Shown here one piece after another: positions 48,236 through 60,974 of a DNA stretch of 64,000 nucleotides (position 1 is the stretch's first letter; the number at the start of each line of letters is the position of its first letter). The stretch lies in assembly GCA_036365145.1 (NCBI GenBank), contig JAEOAD010000024.1:10139501-10203500 (forward strand). The letters run 5' to 3'. The notes beneath the pieces were generated by a model, which searched no databases, was not told the origin of the DNA, and worked only from the letters and a program-made list of their open reading frames with translations. Made by a program: the position numbers and the translations under genes. The DNA comes from Orientallactaga sibirica. Its lineage: Eukaryota > Chordata > Mammalia > Rodentia > Dipodidae.

Positions 48236-48439
48236 AGCATTTTAGCTCCACCATCTTCAAGACTTTACTTCCTAGACAGACTCCTCGAGTGCCACCCTCC
48301 ACTTGTCCAGACCTCTGCCCGAACCTTCTTAATGGTGGTCTGCTTCTTTCTGTCTGCACTTGAATCTATTTTCAATATTGATCCTCTATGTCCTTTGAAA
48401 ATGAAAGCCATAGGCTCAATGTCTCCAATCATTTCTTTC

Positions 48440-48985
48440 TTTGTTGTTGTTAATTTATTTTTTATCAGTTATGGACAAACAGTATGGAAAAAAAAAAAAA
48501 AAAAAAAACATGTTGGTGCCATCCTTTCCCTCATACTTGCCCATTTTCTGAAGAGGCCTTCCTCCTTGGGGATTCCAGTTATCCCCTTGGAGATTGTGGG
48601 TTGTGCATTGTGGGAGCAGCAATTGTTGGGGAGAGGCAATGCTTCTGAGCATAATGTCTCAACTTGTGGTTCTAATAATCTTTATGCCTCATCTTCCACA
48701 AAGTTCCCTGAGCCATGTGGGGTGTATTTTAAGTCTACTTCAGTGATGGGCTCTTGGGAGCCTCTGGGTCTGTGCTTTGGTAGGTGTTGTGTGTCCTCAA
48801 TGTCTATCTCCTTCTCTCTGGTGCTGATATCAGGTTCACTGAGAAAACAGCACTCCTGCTCATTTCCCCAATTCCTCGGTGGTTGCAGCTGGGGCCAGGC
48901 TGAAGTGCCATGGGTAATTTATCTCCTCAGGTCTTGCTCCTATATGAAAAAGAGAAGCAGATTCTCCAATGCAGAGTGAAGTCAG
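48440..48985 (-). mobile_element. L1-like 3' UTR, antisense
   Basis: Reverse copy of the family at 5510-6376: gtgggttgtgcattgtggga, gggagaggcaatgcttctga, atcaggttcactgagaaaac and gaaaaagagaagcagattct. A run of A (about 48485-48504) sits near its reversed 3' end. The open frame across it (48332-48979, 215 codons) is fortuitous. It reads the wrong strand of a 3' UTR and shows no domain. Confidence 0.6.
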
Positions 48986-51900
48986 CAGAGGTTACATGTG
49001 ATAAATATTATTATTTAAAGAGAATTTAGTGGGAGCTTGATATTGGAGAGCAAAATTTTGTTTGAATATGATTCTTGTTTACTTATGAAAAAATGTTTAT
49101 AGTTATATGTTTCACTGAATCTGCCCTCAGTATATTCTCAGTGCAGGATCATTTTACCCAGGGTTGTTTGACTGTGTTTAAAGACAAATTTTAATGCCAC
49201 TCCAAAGCAATAGTATTTACATAGGTAATAAGTATTGTCCAGAAAGAGTTAAAATAATTATTATCCCAAAATAACCTGTACAAGGATTGACCCCATCCAA
49301 TAGTATTGAGTTTGAGGATCCCTATGAAAATAGCATTGATGGCATAACTTCATAATTCATTTTCTACTCATCTATCACCCCATGATGCATGAAAACTGCA
49401 CAGACATCCTGGCTTCATATTTTTCCCCAAGACATCAAGATCATTGCTTTGTCAGTTCCTCTCTGCCTTGGAGTTCTCCCAACTTAGATATCAAAGTAGC
49501 CTTCTTCTTTATCTTCAAGTATTCATTCAATTGCATGTTCTTCATCAGACTAACACTCACATCTTACTTAGAATCACAAACTACCCTTGTGAGTCAGCAC
49601 TGCATTTCTGTTTGTACTACTCATTTATCTTGTTCATGCATTTCAACATCTTTGTCTATGTTTGTATCATACCCTCACCCTGTTTCTTGAAAATTCTGTT
49701 AATTCTTTCCTACTACATTCAAGTTCCTCAAAGAAAGACATCTGTGTTTGCTTTCCTTCCTATCTTATTCCAAGTTTCTAGCAAAAATATATACTCAATT
49801 ACAATTGTCAATTTAAATAACGTGGTTTTCACTTCACTGATTTAAAATAAAAAAAACTTTATATTACAGATTTTGCTAGCATATATGGAAAACATGGTAA
49901 TTTTTAACCTCCATGTGAGTTGGTTTTATTTTTGGATGGATATGTATATTCATCACACTTTTGTTTTCATTTTTCCATATTCAGAGTTGAATTTATTGAA
50001 ATAGACATTATAATTGTGTATTTTCTATTTTCTAGGGGAGGTAGGGAGTGGTATGAAGATTAAAACAAGGGGATCACTAATTTCTTAAGTGCGAACAAAT
50101 AGGATTAGAACACAAACTTAGTAGCCTTTTCTTGAGTGACATTAGAGCTTAAAATGATCTCCTAACACAATTGTCTGAAATGTGTCTATTTACATATTTA
50201 TATCTCAGTAAAACAGTGCAATGTAGGTCATTGCTGCTACAGCAGGAAACGACGTGTCTGGATATTGGAGACCTATTAGTTGCTAGGCTGGGCTTGTTAA
50301 CATGCAGACCCTTGAGTGAAGATTACATTTGCATATTTCTTTTCTTGTCCAGGATGACACACATTTCTCTTTGCCTGCCTAATACTATTATCATGCTTGA
50401 ACATTCTTGTCTTGGGAATTAACTTTTCACAGGTCTTTCTGGTTTGCTGCAATTCTTCTTTCTCCTTTTCATTCTTTTTAAATTTATGTCTATGTAATTC
50501 TGTCATTAGCAAGTTAATTGTTCCAAAAAGCACATTCTTTGATGTATTTTTTAAAGATTTTACTTTGGGATTAACTCCTCTGAGAGGATATAGTTGGAAT
50601 TTGACCATGGGATATAGTGTTCTTTTTAATATTTATGACTTATCATATTCCCTGTGTTCCATTTCATACAGTATGCTTAATATCTTAAACATTTAAAACT
50701 TTATTTCCCCTTTCTCTGCTTTCATTTCCACTCAGAGAAAATCTAAATTAGCAATTATCAAATATACTATATAAATTTTAACAATTTCATGGGTTAAGAA
50801 TTATTATATGGATGCATATATCTATGAAATTCCTCTCAACATTATATGTGCATAAAAGTAACTGTAATGTTACAAGTGAAAAGATACACTTTATTGAGAA
50901 CTTTCCAGGGAATGAAAAGAATGACAAATGAAAGAGACAATAAATAAGAAATATATGTTTTACAAAAAAAAAAAAAGAGTAAATAAGCATGGGGTTAGAA
51001 GATACTTTCGTGGACTACTATTTCGGGTGGTGGAATAATATGAAACCTGATGAATTCTTTGTTTCCAACTCTCAACAATAAAAAGAAAATAAAGCTTTAG
51101 AACAAGAATTTATAGATTTTTCTCCAGAGCAAGTATTTATCTTTTCTGACCTTAAAATTAAACCAAAACTAACAACAATAAAAAAAAAAAAATATGAAGG
51201 TTCCCAGACTGTTTTGCTTTAGAGCAGGAGTCTGACTGTGGAGATCTTTTAATTCTTGTAACTCTGAGAGCAGTTATAGTACTCCCTTTCAAAGACTGTT
51301 GCAAAGGATAAAAGGGAATGGAAAAAATTTCTGTCCATAGATATTTAAAACAGATTGACAGATACTAAGACAAATCAATATGTCTTGAAGAAATAAAAAA
51401 TAAGAAAGGTAGGGGAATCACAGGAATCACTACCTTCATTTCCCAGAGAACTCAGGTACTAAATCATGGACTAAAATTGAAAAAAAAAAAAAATGAATAA
51501 CGCTATATGAAGTATAAAATAACTAAGAAACATCTAGGCTAAAGGGAAAATCCTAAAGCTTACAGAGAAGCAAAAATGAGATTGATTGCAAAGCAAACAT
51601 TTGGCAGAAAGCAGTTTTAATACTAGCAGCACATACCAAGAGTGATATAGTTGTATGCCAATTTATAATTTATAAATAGTTTATAAGCTTATAATTTGGG
51701 GAAGCATGCATTTGACAGTGGAAAAGAAACCAACAATTACAATGAAGCCTTGAGATATTGATATTTCCCCGTGAAACTGTCTCACAGTTCTAGCCATGTG
51801 CTTGCTTATGCTTTAATATGACATGACAATTTGCTTTGGGAATTTATCACCCAAATCAGTAGCCTGTATACAAGAAATACCAAGGTTATGTTATACTTTC

Positions 51901-52450
51901 TATGTGTCATGGGGCATACTAATGAACTATATGTTTCATCTGAAGAAGATATTCATTATTTATGTGAAAATGTCATTTGAGTTTAAAAAAGTATATATGG
52001 CATACTTTTGGTCTTGTTGTCTTGATAATTTGCTGGACTCTCACAGGAGGTTACACATTCCCTAGGCTTTCAAGCCTGATTTATTGAAAATATAGTGGAG
52101 GAAATCTATAAATCAGCTACTCTTAAAGTCAAGGCTTTAAATTACTACACCTAAAACATCTGAGTCAACTCACTGGGAAAAGAAAAATTGACAAGCTTCT
52201 TTATGCCCAAAGTAATACAAGGTTTGTCAAGAGAGTTTTAAATAACTGCATTGACCACACTAATTCCAGAATCAAGGAATCTAAGTATTACTAGTATTTA
52301 TTCCTAATTTTAATATAAATATGTTTATGAATATAGCTGAATTTTTCTTTCAATCCCTTGATATATAATTTAATATATATTAAGGGTAGTTGGTTATATA
52401 TCACAGGAATTAAATTATTGAAAGTAAGGAGAAATGTGACTTAGTATAAA
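48986..52450. other. Long stretch without recognisable elements
   Basis: AT-rich. 49380-49850 is pyrimidine-rich with two overlapping open frames (102 and 133 codons) that show no domain. It could be an ancient LINE remnant. No gene was seen. Confidence 0.45.
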
Positions 52451-52464
52451 GAATGAGAATTATT

Positions 52465-52614
52465 GGGCTGGAGAAGATGGCTTAGCTGTGAAAGTGTTTG
52501 CTTGTAAAGACAAAGAACCCAGGACCCATGTAAGCCAGATGCAGTGGCTGGAGGCCCTGGCATGACAGTTCTCTCTCTCGCTCTCCCTACATCTTTCTCT
52601 ATCTCAAATAAATA

Positions 52615-52653
<39 letters not shown>

Positions 52654-52656
52654 TAT
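52465..52656 (+). mobile_element. tRNA-derived SINE with B-box and central deletions
   Basis: Head gggctggagaagatggctta is present, but the B box (ggttcgattcccc in other copies) is missing. acccagg joins directly to acccatg. About 30 bp between cagatgca and gtggctgg are missing too. The tail ends in (TA)n to 52656. Imperfect TSD gaatgagaattatt / gaatgggcattatt (14 bp, two mismatches) is at 52451-52464 and 52657-52670. Confidence 0.88.
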
Positions 52657-52670
52657 GAATGGGCATTATT

Positions 52671-53511
52671 ACAATTAGTAAAGGACTATGTCAAAACAAA
52701 GAGAAGTATCAAAAAAAGCCAGCACTAAGAAATTAATTGAAAGATTAGTGATATGAAACAATAAAATGATCCAGGAAATATAAAAATGATAAAACTCAAA
52801 TATGTCTAAATGTCTCCCACCAACCACAAAAGGATACTGAAAGCCACTGAAAATAAATCACAAAATACTGTTGTGAATACTGTTATGAATTAGATTTAAA
52901 CACAAAATAAATTAGTAAATACAGAAGCTTGGAAAATAACAGCTGATGATTATCCAAAAGGCCATATGTTGACCTCTAAATAGCTAAAGGACATGGCATT
53001 TTTTTTTTCAAGAACATATAGGTTTTCTAAAATCTTAAGTACTCTTTACCTATATGGATGTTGCCTTTTTGTTCCTAAAATGCCATTTGATTTCAAATAA
53101 TCTACAAAAGTGGAACCTCCATGAATTTTAAATCACACACTTCTCCACAAATTTTCCTCTGCATCAAATATACTCTAGATGAATCTTCCAAAATTGAACA
53201 ACAGAGTGTTGTGTTGAAGAGATGTGGGGCCTGATATTAACTCAGAGCCTTGGGGACATTAACTTTTATTGAAGTTAAGGAGCAAACAAGTTAAGTTTTT
53301 AGTTTGAAATGTAGACAAAATGGTGAAAACTACATCTATGTACTTTAAATAGTAGTACTGTGGAAATGGGCAATGTGTATGTTTCTTATACATGATAATA
53401 AAATATGACATATTCAAATACAAATTTTATTTCAATTCTCTTTTAAGAAACAATACAAACCAAAGAATCTCACATAAGTAAGGATGTGTTTCTTGGATTG
53501 ACATACTTAAA
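52671..53511. other. AT-rich non-coding stretch
   Basis: Nothing recognisable. Confidence 0.5.
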
Positions 53512-53523
53512 AAAATTTTTATG

Positions 53524-53769
53524 GGGCTGGAGAGATGGCTTACTGGTTAAGGCACCTGCCTCCTAAGCCTAAGAACTCTGGTTCCAATCTCCAGCGGTTC
53601 CAATCTCCAGGTCCCACATTTAGCCAGATGCAAAGTGACTCAAGGGCGCAATGCCTTACTTGACCACAAGAGGGTGCACGCATCTGAATTTTGTTCGCAG
53701 CAGCTGAGAGGCTGCTGGCGAGCCCATCTCTATCTTCTTCGTGTCTCTCTCCCAAAAAAATAAATAAAT
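53524..53769 (+). mobile_element. tRNA-derived SINE, long type, duplicated B box
   Basis: Head ggggctggagagatggctta and long-type body (caaagtgactcaagggcgca). The B-box unit is duplicated in tandem: ggttccaatctccagc at 53580-53595 and ggttccaatctccagg at 53596-53611. TSD aaaat(t/c)tttatg (12 bp, one mismatch) is at 53512-53523 and 53770-53781. Confidence 0.95.
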
Positions 53770-53789
53770 AAAATCTTTATGTAATCAAT

Positions 53790-55340
53790 TATTGGATATA
53801 ATTTATTAGAAGAACATTTTAGATTTGGTGTAATTCAATGTGTGTCTAAATATACAATAAAGCAGCAATGGAAGAAAAAATAATATAAACATGCACTACA
53901 AGTGTTTCTTTTTCCTCAAAAGAAAACTGTGTTTAGCAAAAAGCTACTCATCTATTATTTTCCTTGTTATAAGGTTGAAATATGTCATTTTAAAGTTCTT
54001 ATTTTTCAAATTAATAATAATTTTGATGCATACATGATACTCCACTTTGCATGAGCAAAGATTTGTACAAAGGTTAACATTGTGGTGGACAATTTGCATT
54101 TTATTTGTTCCCCAGAGTACAGATATAACTTATTCCCCTTATCTACAACTGTTGCCTCCTCATTGGACAAATGGTAAGGAATGCTACCCTGAACACTAGC
54201 GTCCAGCTGGACTTGCTCTTTGCCTCATCATGTCCTACCTGCTTGTCATGCTTGGCTCCTAGAATATCATGTGGCAGTTCTGATTCTATGTGATTCTCAA
54301 AAAGCATTTCTTGATTATCCTTTTCACTGGTACTTCTAAGAATCTATTGGTATGAAAACTCTCAGCCACCTTCAGTATATCTCCTGTCTCACTTCTCACA
54401 GTGAGGGATACATATCCCAGAAGCCTTAGAAGGTCCCTCAGTGACATAAAGCTGCAACCTCTCCAGCATTCACATGTGTGAGCTTGGCAGAGACTAGCTC
54501 CAAATAAGTCTTCGGAACCTTACCCCAACATCAAGGAAAGTGAAACCCTAGAGATGCAGACCCACAATCACCATTGAAGTAAGCCACTCTCAGAATCCTG
54601 ACCTAGAAAGCAATATGGTATCATGAAGACGTACTTGGAGATATTTTAAAATTCAGCAATATATTAATAATATAACTGTGCTTTGCTACACAGCTTGCTG
54701 AAATAAATATAGCTGGTAGGAATTTAGTTGGTCAAAATAGAAAATTATACATATAAATAAATTCTATACCAAAGCATTTCTTAAATGTGCGAACAAATTT
54801 ATATATTTATGGTATGGAATGTCATAGGTTATGCACATACATACACGTGCAACAGTAGAATAGCTAATCGAGTTAGTTAACATATACTGCATTGCATATT
54901 TATTTTGTGTGTTTACATGTAGCAAAAATAAAATTGACTCCTTTTGGCAATTTACAAGAATGCACCATATATATTGTTATTAGCTATATGTGTCCCACTA
55001 CAAAGACTGGCAGAGTTTATTTCTCCTGGTTAAATGAAATTTGATTTATTTAACAAATATTTCCTAAAAGCTAGTGCTTTAAACAGTTGTGGTGTCTATT
55101 TGAAAAATATTTCATATTTTATTACTGACTTATCAATATCTAATACAATACATTTTAACTGAATTAAACTTTTATATTTCCAACCATAGATAATAAATGC
55201 AATCATAAAAATCTGGGAACAATTTTGAATAGCCTAAATGACAGTTTAGCTGAAGAAATATTTTCAGAAAAAAAAACTAGTATATTTAAATGCAACTTAT
55301 CTTTTATTAGAGCTGTATATTTTTAGGACACATGAAACAT
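53790..55340. other. Non-coding stretch
   Basis: 54100-54640 is less AT-rich and might be an old LTR, but I found no second copy or terminal features. The rest is AT-rich without elements. Confidence 0.45.
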
Positions 55341-55358
55341 TGTAATTGTATCATTTTT

Positions 55359-55385
55359 TAAAAACTTTTTATTTTTTGGAGAGAG

Positions 55386-55422
<37 letters not shown>

Positions 55423-55634
55423 AAGACAGAGATGGGAGCGCCAGCAGTGTCTCAGCTGCTGCGAAAGAAATACAGATGTGTGTGCCCCCTTATGGTCAAG
55501 TGCGGCATTGCGCCCTTGCATCACTTTGCATCTGGCTAAAAGTGGGACCTGGAGATTGGAACGCTGGAGATTGGAACCAGTGTTCTGAGGCTTAGGAGGC
55601 AGGCACCTTAACCCCCAAGTCATCTCTCCAGCCC
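55359..55634 (-). mobile_element. tRNA-derived SINE, long type, duplicated B box
   Basis: Antisense. GA tract at 55389-55420, then gtgtctcagctgctgcgaaa, cattgcgcccttgcatcac and cttaacccccaagtcatctc. The reversed B-box unit appears twice: ctggagattggaac at 55549-55562 and again at 55564-55577. TSD tgtaattgtatcattttt (18 bp, perfect) is at 55341-55358 and 55635-55652. CpGs are retained, so it is young. Confidence 0.95.
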
Positions 55635-55652
55635 TGTAATTGTATCATTTTT

Positions 55653-56560
55653 AAAAATAAAAAAAATAGTCATTTTTTCATGAGTTTTATTAATAATGTG
55701 AAATATGTTTATACCACATTTGTATTGCATTGAGATAAACTGGCTTATGCCTTTGAATACAGACACAATTATCTGATGATTATTCAATTACCCATCAAAA
55801 TTATTACTTAACTAAGTATTAATTATCTTTGTTTTCAGAGTATTAAGATTTTAGGCAATAATACTTGTTTCTTGGCAATTATATCAATTAATGTTGAGTA
55901 CAAAATTAAGAAACCAAACTAAAGCTTTCCTAAAGAGAGGAATATAATGTAGATAAACATAATCTCTTAGCTGGCTTCAGAATCAAGAGGCACTAGGAAT
56001 TACCTGCAATTGGAAGGACATCCAATGGTTGGCAAGAAGGATAATAGTCCTGCAGCTTCAGTTTCCACCTGAAGCCATGTCATAGATACTAAGAGTTGCA
56101 CAGAACTTCCTGCCCTCTAGTGGGGCTTCCTGAAGACTGCACTCTACTAATCAACCCTTGTCTTACTTCCATGCTCTCATTGTGATTCTCCAGGTGCCCA
56201 GCATGTGACAATATTCTGCTGAAATTGTCCTATCAATGAAATACTTAGGCAACATCAGGATGGCAAGAAGCCAACTGGGGGTCAACAGCCACATAACTTG
56301 TGCAGTGATACACAATACAAAATAATCTTGCATAAGGTACTTAACAAATCATGATCGAAATACATGATTGGTGCTATTTTTTTCTTGAATTTTTTGTCTT
56401 AAAATCATTTCATTTTCCTGTAATTTCTGTCAACACAAGAAATCAAAATACACTTACATTATTTACCTGTTATGAGACATTCAAGTCACATGGATAAGGT
56501 AGAATTCAATCACTAATGAAATATTTAAAAACATATATTAAACAAAAAAATCTTTATACG
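55653..56560. other. Non-coding stretch
   Basis: 55970-56290 is less AT-rich and unassigned. No gene was seen. Confidence 0.45.
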
Positions 56561-56569
56561 ATAAAAAAA

Positions 56570-57335
56570 AAAAAATCTTCCACAGTGCAATAAACTGAAG
56601 ATCACTAAGATTTTAACTCTGTAGGTGATTTCAGTTCCGGTTTGGGTGTCAAAATCTAGAGAAAGTACAAACACGGTGTTGGCAGAATTTCTGTTTTTAC
56701 ATTTGTCTTTCTTGTTTTGACTACTCATTACACTGTTTAAAGATGATGGTGGTGAGGGTGTTCTTGCATGGTCAAAACGTTTCTCATGGGATGGAAATCT
56801 CTATAGCAGGTTGCACAGCTGATGAGAGCATCATTCACTGTGGGTCAGTTGGTACTTTGACAGATTTTTCACATCTTTGGTTTTGTTTCCTTTGGGTTTA
56901 GGAACACTTTGAACTTCACAGTTTGGATCAAAACAGTTTCATGGTGTGTGTAACATGTGCATTTTCTGAGGAACTATTTTGTGGTTCTTTGGTATGGTTT
57001 TCATTTAAGTTAATATTTTCTGGATCAATCTCTCCTCCTTCAGCCAAATTTTCATTAAAACCACCATCATAATTCTGTGCCAGTGTGTGTTTATTTTACT
57101 TTTGCTTTTGTAGAAAACTTGTTTTTGCCTTGCTGTATCTTCCATTTCATCCTCAGAATTGGTGTTCAAGAGATTTCCATCTGTCTGGGGTCCTTAAAAG
57201 TTTTCTTCCTCTTCCAAATGTTGCTTTAACAAGCAGCCCATGTCGCCTGTCACTTATTATACGATTATTAAGATCTTCTAACCTCCTATACTTCTGGATT
57301 TTCTCCCTTGATTAGAAAAAATATCACTGTCTATT
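56570..57335 (-). pseudogene. Decayed retrocopy of a PHD-finger-like protein (tentative)
   Basis: Reading the minus strand from about 57335 down, protein-like segments appear in changing frames, with several stops. An early segment includes LEDLNNRIISDRR. A later acidic/basic segment includes NSEDEMEDTARQKQVF. Another is NENLAEGGEIDPENINLNEN. Then comes a PHD-type zinc-binding pattern: position one is a TGA (56869-56871) where Cys would be expected, followed by KIC, then ISCATCYRDFHP. Cysteines fall at 56860-56862, 56815-56817 and 56806-56808, and the His at 56791-56793. This gives Cys-x2-Cys-x14-Cys-x2-Cys-x4-His, with Arg in place of the next Cys. A last open part (MSSQNKKDKCKNRNSANT) follows. 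Frame shifts and nonsense codons make it a dead copy. I cannot name the parent gene. No clear poly(A) or TSD was found. Confidence 0.45.
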
Positions 57336-57355
57336 AAGTCAAAAGTAAACACAAA

Positions 57356-57603
57356 GGGCTGGAGAGATGGCTTATCAGTTAAGGTGCTTGCCTGCAAAGC
57401 CAACGGACCTCGGTACAATTCCCCAGGACTCATGTAAGCCAGATGCACAAGATGGCACGTGCATCTGAAGTTCCTTTGCAGTGGCTGGAAGCCCTGGTGC
57501 ACCCATTCTCCCCCCTTTCTCTCTCTTCCTCCCTGCCTCTTTCCTCCTTGTAAATAAATAAATAAAAATAAAATATAAATAAATAAATATAAATATAAAT
57601 AAA
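57356..57603 (+). mobile_element. tRNA-derived SINE, short type
   Basis: gggctggagagatggcttat, aaggtgcttgcctgcaaagc, ccagatgcacaagatggcac, tttgcagtggctggaagccc, then a CT region and an A-rich tail of (AAAT)/(ATAAAT) units. TSD taaacacaaa is at 57346-57355 and 57604-57613. Confidence 0.93.
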
Positions 57604-57613
57604 TAAACACAAA

Positions 57614-60600
57614 AAAATAGTCATTTAGGAAGCAAAGGACTTAAATTCCCTGGCAAATTTATTTTCCAAATAAATATAATTTCTATGCACCTGAATCTCA
57701 CACTTTTTTCTTAGGGAACCTATTTTTTTATATTTTATCCAATTTTTCACTGCTAATATAATCAAATTTATCTTTCCACCCCTTCCAGATTGTACCTACA
57801 TGTAAATACTCGTTTTTATACCTTAACAATTAATTTAAAATTAATGATTTCATAAAGATGTCAAGTAGACACTCTCCTCTTTCTTCATGTGTACTGGCTG
57901 AAAATTCTGTTCATGATCCTCCACTTCTCTCTTTTCTCCATGTTTTCTCATTCAGTTAACATTGACATCTTGTATTTCACTGAAATTGTGGATAAGGTTC
58001 ATTAATAGCTTCATTTAGTTTGTGTTATTTTGGTAATTGTATTAAGTGTATTATTGCAGCTTTGGGTACTTTGGCCAAATTTCTTCTTCCTGTCCTTCTC
58101 TGTCTCTCCTTTCCTCTAAACTGCACCCTCTGACTCTCCTTGCAGTACTTATATGTTTATATAATCCTCTCAAATTTGTTCTGAATTCTGTCCATGCTCT
58201 CAATATTTTCATGAAGTATTCATCTTGCGACTTGAACTGTAGGTTCATTAATGTCAAATATTTCGATAAAATTGCTTTTCATATATAAATGACAGGGATG
58301 TCACAGAACAATTTCCTCATATAATATGTTAAAATAAAAATTATTAAATATACATAAATCTTCAAATGCACAAGAATGTATTCCTAAAGGAACATCATCA
58401 TTTATTTAACTGTGAATATCAGGACTTTTACCTACATCTTCATAACAACATCATCAATTGATGACTGTATTTTCCTAAGGCTACTCTGCTCTATTTAGAC
58501 ATACTCAGATTTTTTTTAGTATAAATAGCTTTACTCTATTCAAACAAAAGTAAAAAGCATTTTTGCTACTACCACCACACTTGTATTTTGTGAAACATAA
58601 ACTGGATATTTTCATGATTGTTATTGTTCATTGGCCATAGGGAGCAGTTGATAGTAGGTTCAAATTTTTTAGTCCCTAAGAATGGTAAGGAAGAAAATAT
58701 ATGATCCCTTTTGTCTTTTCTATTTTGTAATTTTGTTTTTCATGACCTTCACTTTCATACTCTATACTCTATACTCTATACTCATCATTAAGGTGATTTA
58801 TACTCCAGTTGGTATGAATGCTGCCTCTTGGTTTTCTCTTGCTTGCCTGGCCACAGGGCCAACTAAAATTCACATTCTCTTCCAGTGTTTTCGATCAGCA
58901 ATTTTCTTCACATAAAACTATCTGGGATTTTCCTATATCTCAGGCTTTTGGATGTCCTATAAGAATTGGTTCCAATATGGAATGCTATTGATATTTGAAT
59001 CAACTTGATAATCCAGAGGAATGGTTATATACCAAGTTAATAACTGAAAGCGTATATACAAAGTGATTCAATTGTTATTTATTTCCTTCAAAATATGTAG
59101 TCCTACACAGATATTGAGATACCACCAAACTCATTAGTCCCCTTCCTGTGTATCTTTGCCATAAGCCTCTAAACTCTGGAAGCAGGAAGATGCTTAGCAG
59201 TGTCATTATTGTTGCACATAGTATATATCTGTTGGCACAATGAGCAGAAGAGACTATTTTTGCTGCTAGTCATTCAACTTTTACTTTTTTTTGAAATGTC
59301 CCATTATTAAATTACAGACTCTTATGTTCTGTTGATTATTAGAAAAAGATTGTGTTTCTACTACTGACCTCATAGTCTAGAGCTCTTGATGTATATAAAT
59401 TTGTTCTATATCAATTTATTAAGAACAGTTTGGGTTTCCATTTTCCTCTAAGATTTCCATCAGTTTAATCAACTAATGTAATTCACAGTTACCTAAGAGT
59501 AAAAAGAAATAGGCTAATGATGACTTTTAAATGTAGAAACTTAGAGATAGGAAAACATTAGTCATAAGTATTTTGAATATAATCTTTAGCATTTCTGAGC
59601 TGATTTTTGCACTATTCATAGTGCAGTGGAGGATATATGATAAGCAATGGGTGGAATATAATGTTGTTAATTTCCTAATTTTTTCGGATTAGTTTTTTTT
59701 CCTAGAATTCTAAACGCTCCAAGTTATGACCAAAATTTATAAAATTTCATAAAACCAGAATGAGAAATAGGAGACATACTAATTTAAGTAAATATGTTTA
59801 CCTAAGAGAAACACTTTCTTCATGTCCAGAAGTAATTTAAATATCAAGGCCACATATTCATTGAATATATAATGTTAAATTATAAAACCTGATGTTCAAT
59901 GTTTATTGCATGTTACGTCATTTTTTCACATCTAACTCCCTATTCCTGCTCCCCAAAAGATGGGAAATTACTTTAACTTCACTACTCAATGATTTTTCTG
60001 ATGGTTGGTAGATAGCAGATGGTAAGAGCATGACTCTTCATGTACTAAATAAAGTGTATTTAATTATAAATTTTACTGACCTACACACAATTATAGCAGT
60101 TGATTGAATGCAATTTTCTTTCTAATTACCTGAATAAATTACTGTGTACACTCTGCACTGCTTTTTATTTCACTTTTCCTATTGTTTGCTCTCAAACCAA
60201 ACTGTCAACTCTCTGAAGATGCTTTTCATCACAAGCATTTCAGTTTCTTTGATGGAAATGAATAGTTTGATGTGATTTCATTCTGTTCTCTGACAAGTGA
60301 TACAATAAAAAATGACCATCACTTTCTGGAAACCATTATCTTCTGCTCCTCTTTTAACAAACATCCAGAATTGATCAAATAAAAAATGACAACAATTTCT
60401 TTGAAGGCCCAGAAAAAACTATAAGCTCATTTTCTTTTGGAAACTTCTAAGTTGGTTCTATATGTGGAATGTAGGTACATGCATAAGCTCTCTGCAATTC
60501 AATTTTGCATGTTTTTCTATTGTGTACAGAGTATAAATTTAAATTTAATATGTTTGAGCTACAATGTCACTAATATCACAATAAAGCTTACTTATTTTTA

Positions 60601-60685
60601 TGCTAATGAAAAATTAATGAGACATATGTATTTCTTTAATGGAACTCTTCCTTCTTTCCTGCTAGTCCCTATTCTATTTTTGTGT
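57614..60685. other. Long AT-rich non-coding stretch
   Basis: Contains a small heptamer repeat, (TATACTC), at 58756-58783. No gene, RNA or retroelement was recognised. Confidence 0.5.
58756..58783 (+). repeat. (TATACTC)4 heptamer repeat
   Basis: Four tandem heptamers. The first begins with C instead of T. Confidence 0.9.
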
Positions 60686-60689
60686 CATT

Positions 60690-60960
60690 TAAAATTTTTT
60701 TATTGATAACCTCCATACATGTCGACAACACCATGATCATAATCTCCTCCCACCACTCTCATCCCCCTCCCCTTTCCCTTTCTTATATTCAACTATTCTG
60801 TCTTCTATCAATTTTTAAATCATAGTTTTAAAACTGATATTTCTATCATTTATCATTCTGTCATCTTTTTTTCCCACAGAGCCTCATGGCAGTGATGTGG
60901 CATGTTGCCATGATTCTTCAGGTTCTGCTAGATGGGCATCATTTGTCAAGACTTTAAAAA
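60690..60960 (-). mobile_element. L1-like 3' UTR fragment, second family
   Basis: Antisense. aaaatttttttattgataac at the left resembles a reversed L1 tail, followed by a C-rich block (ctcatccccctcccctttcc), the complement of a G-rich tract. The weak similarity to 17140-17570 is mainly in layout. Confidence 0.4.
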
Positions 60961-60974
60961 ATATTAATCTTTGT

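Noticed and set aside
48332..48979. Longest open frame in the window, 215 codons, plus strand
   Set aside because: It runs across the antisense strand of an L1-like 3' UTR. It includes a poly-lysine stretch encoded by an A-run and has no domain. The openness is accidental.
49380..49850. Overlapping open frames of 102 and 133 codons
   Set aside because: Low-complexity pyrimidine-rich sequence with hydrophobic, domain-free translation. No start context or conservation can be judged. An ancient repeat is more likely, but could not be assigned.
50320..50340. Octamer motif atttgcat as a regulatory site
   Set aside because: A single 8-bp match is expected by chance in 64 kb of AT-rich DNA and there is no promoter or enhancer context.
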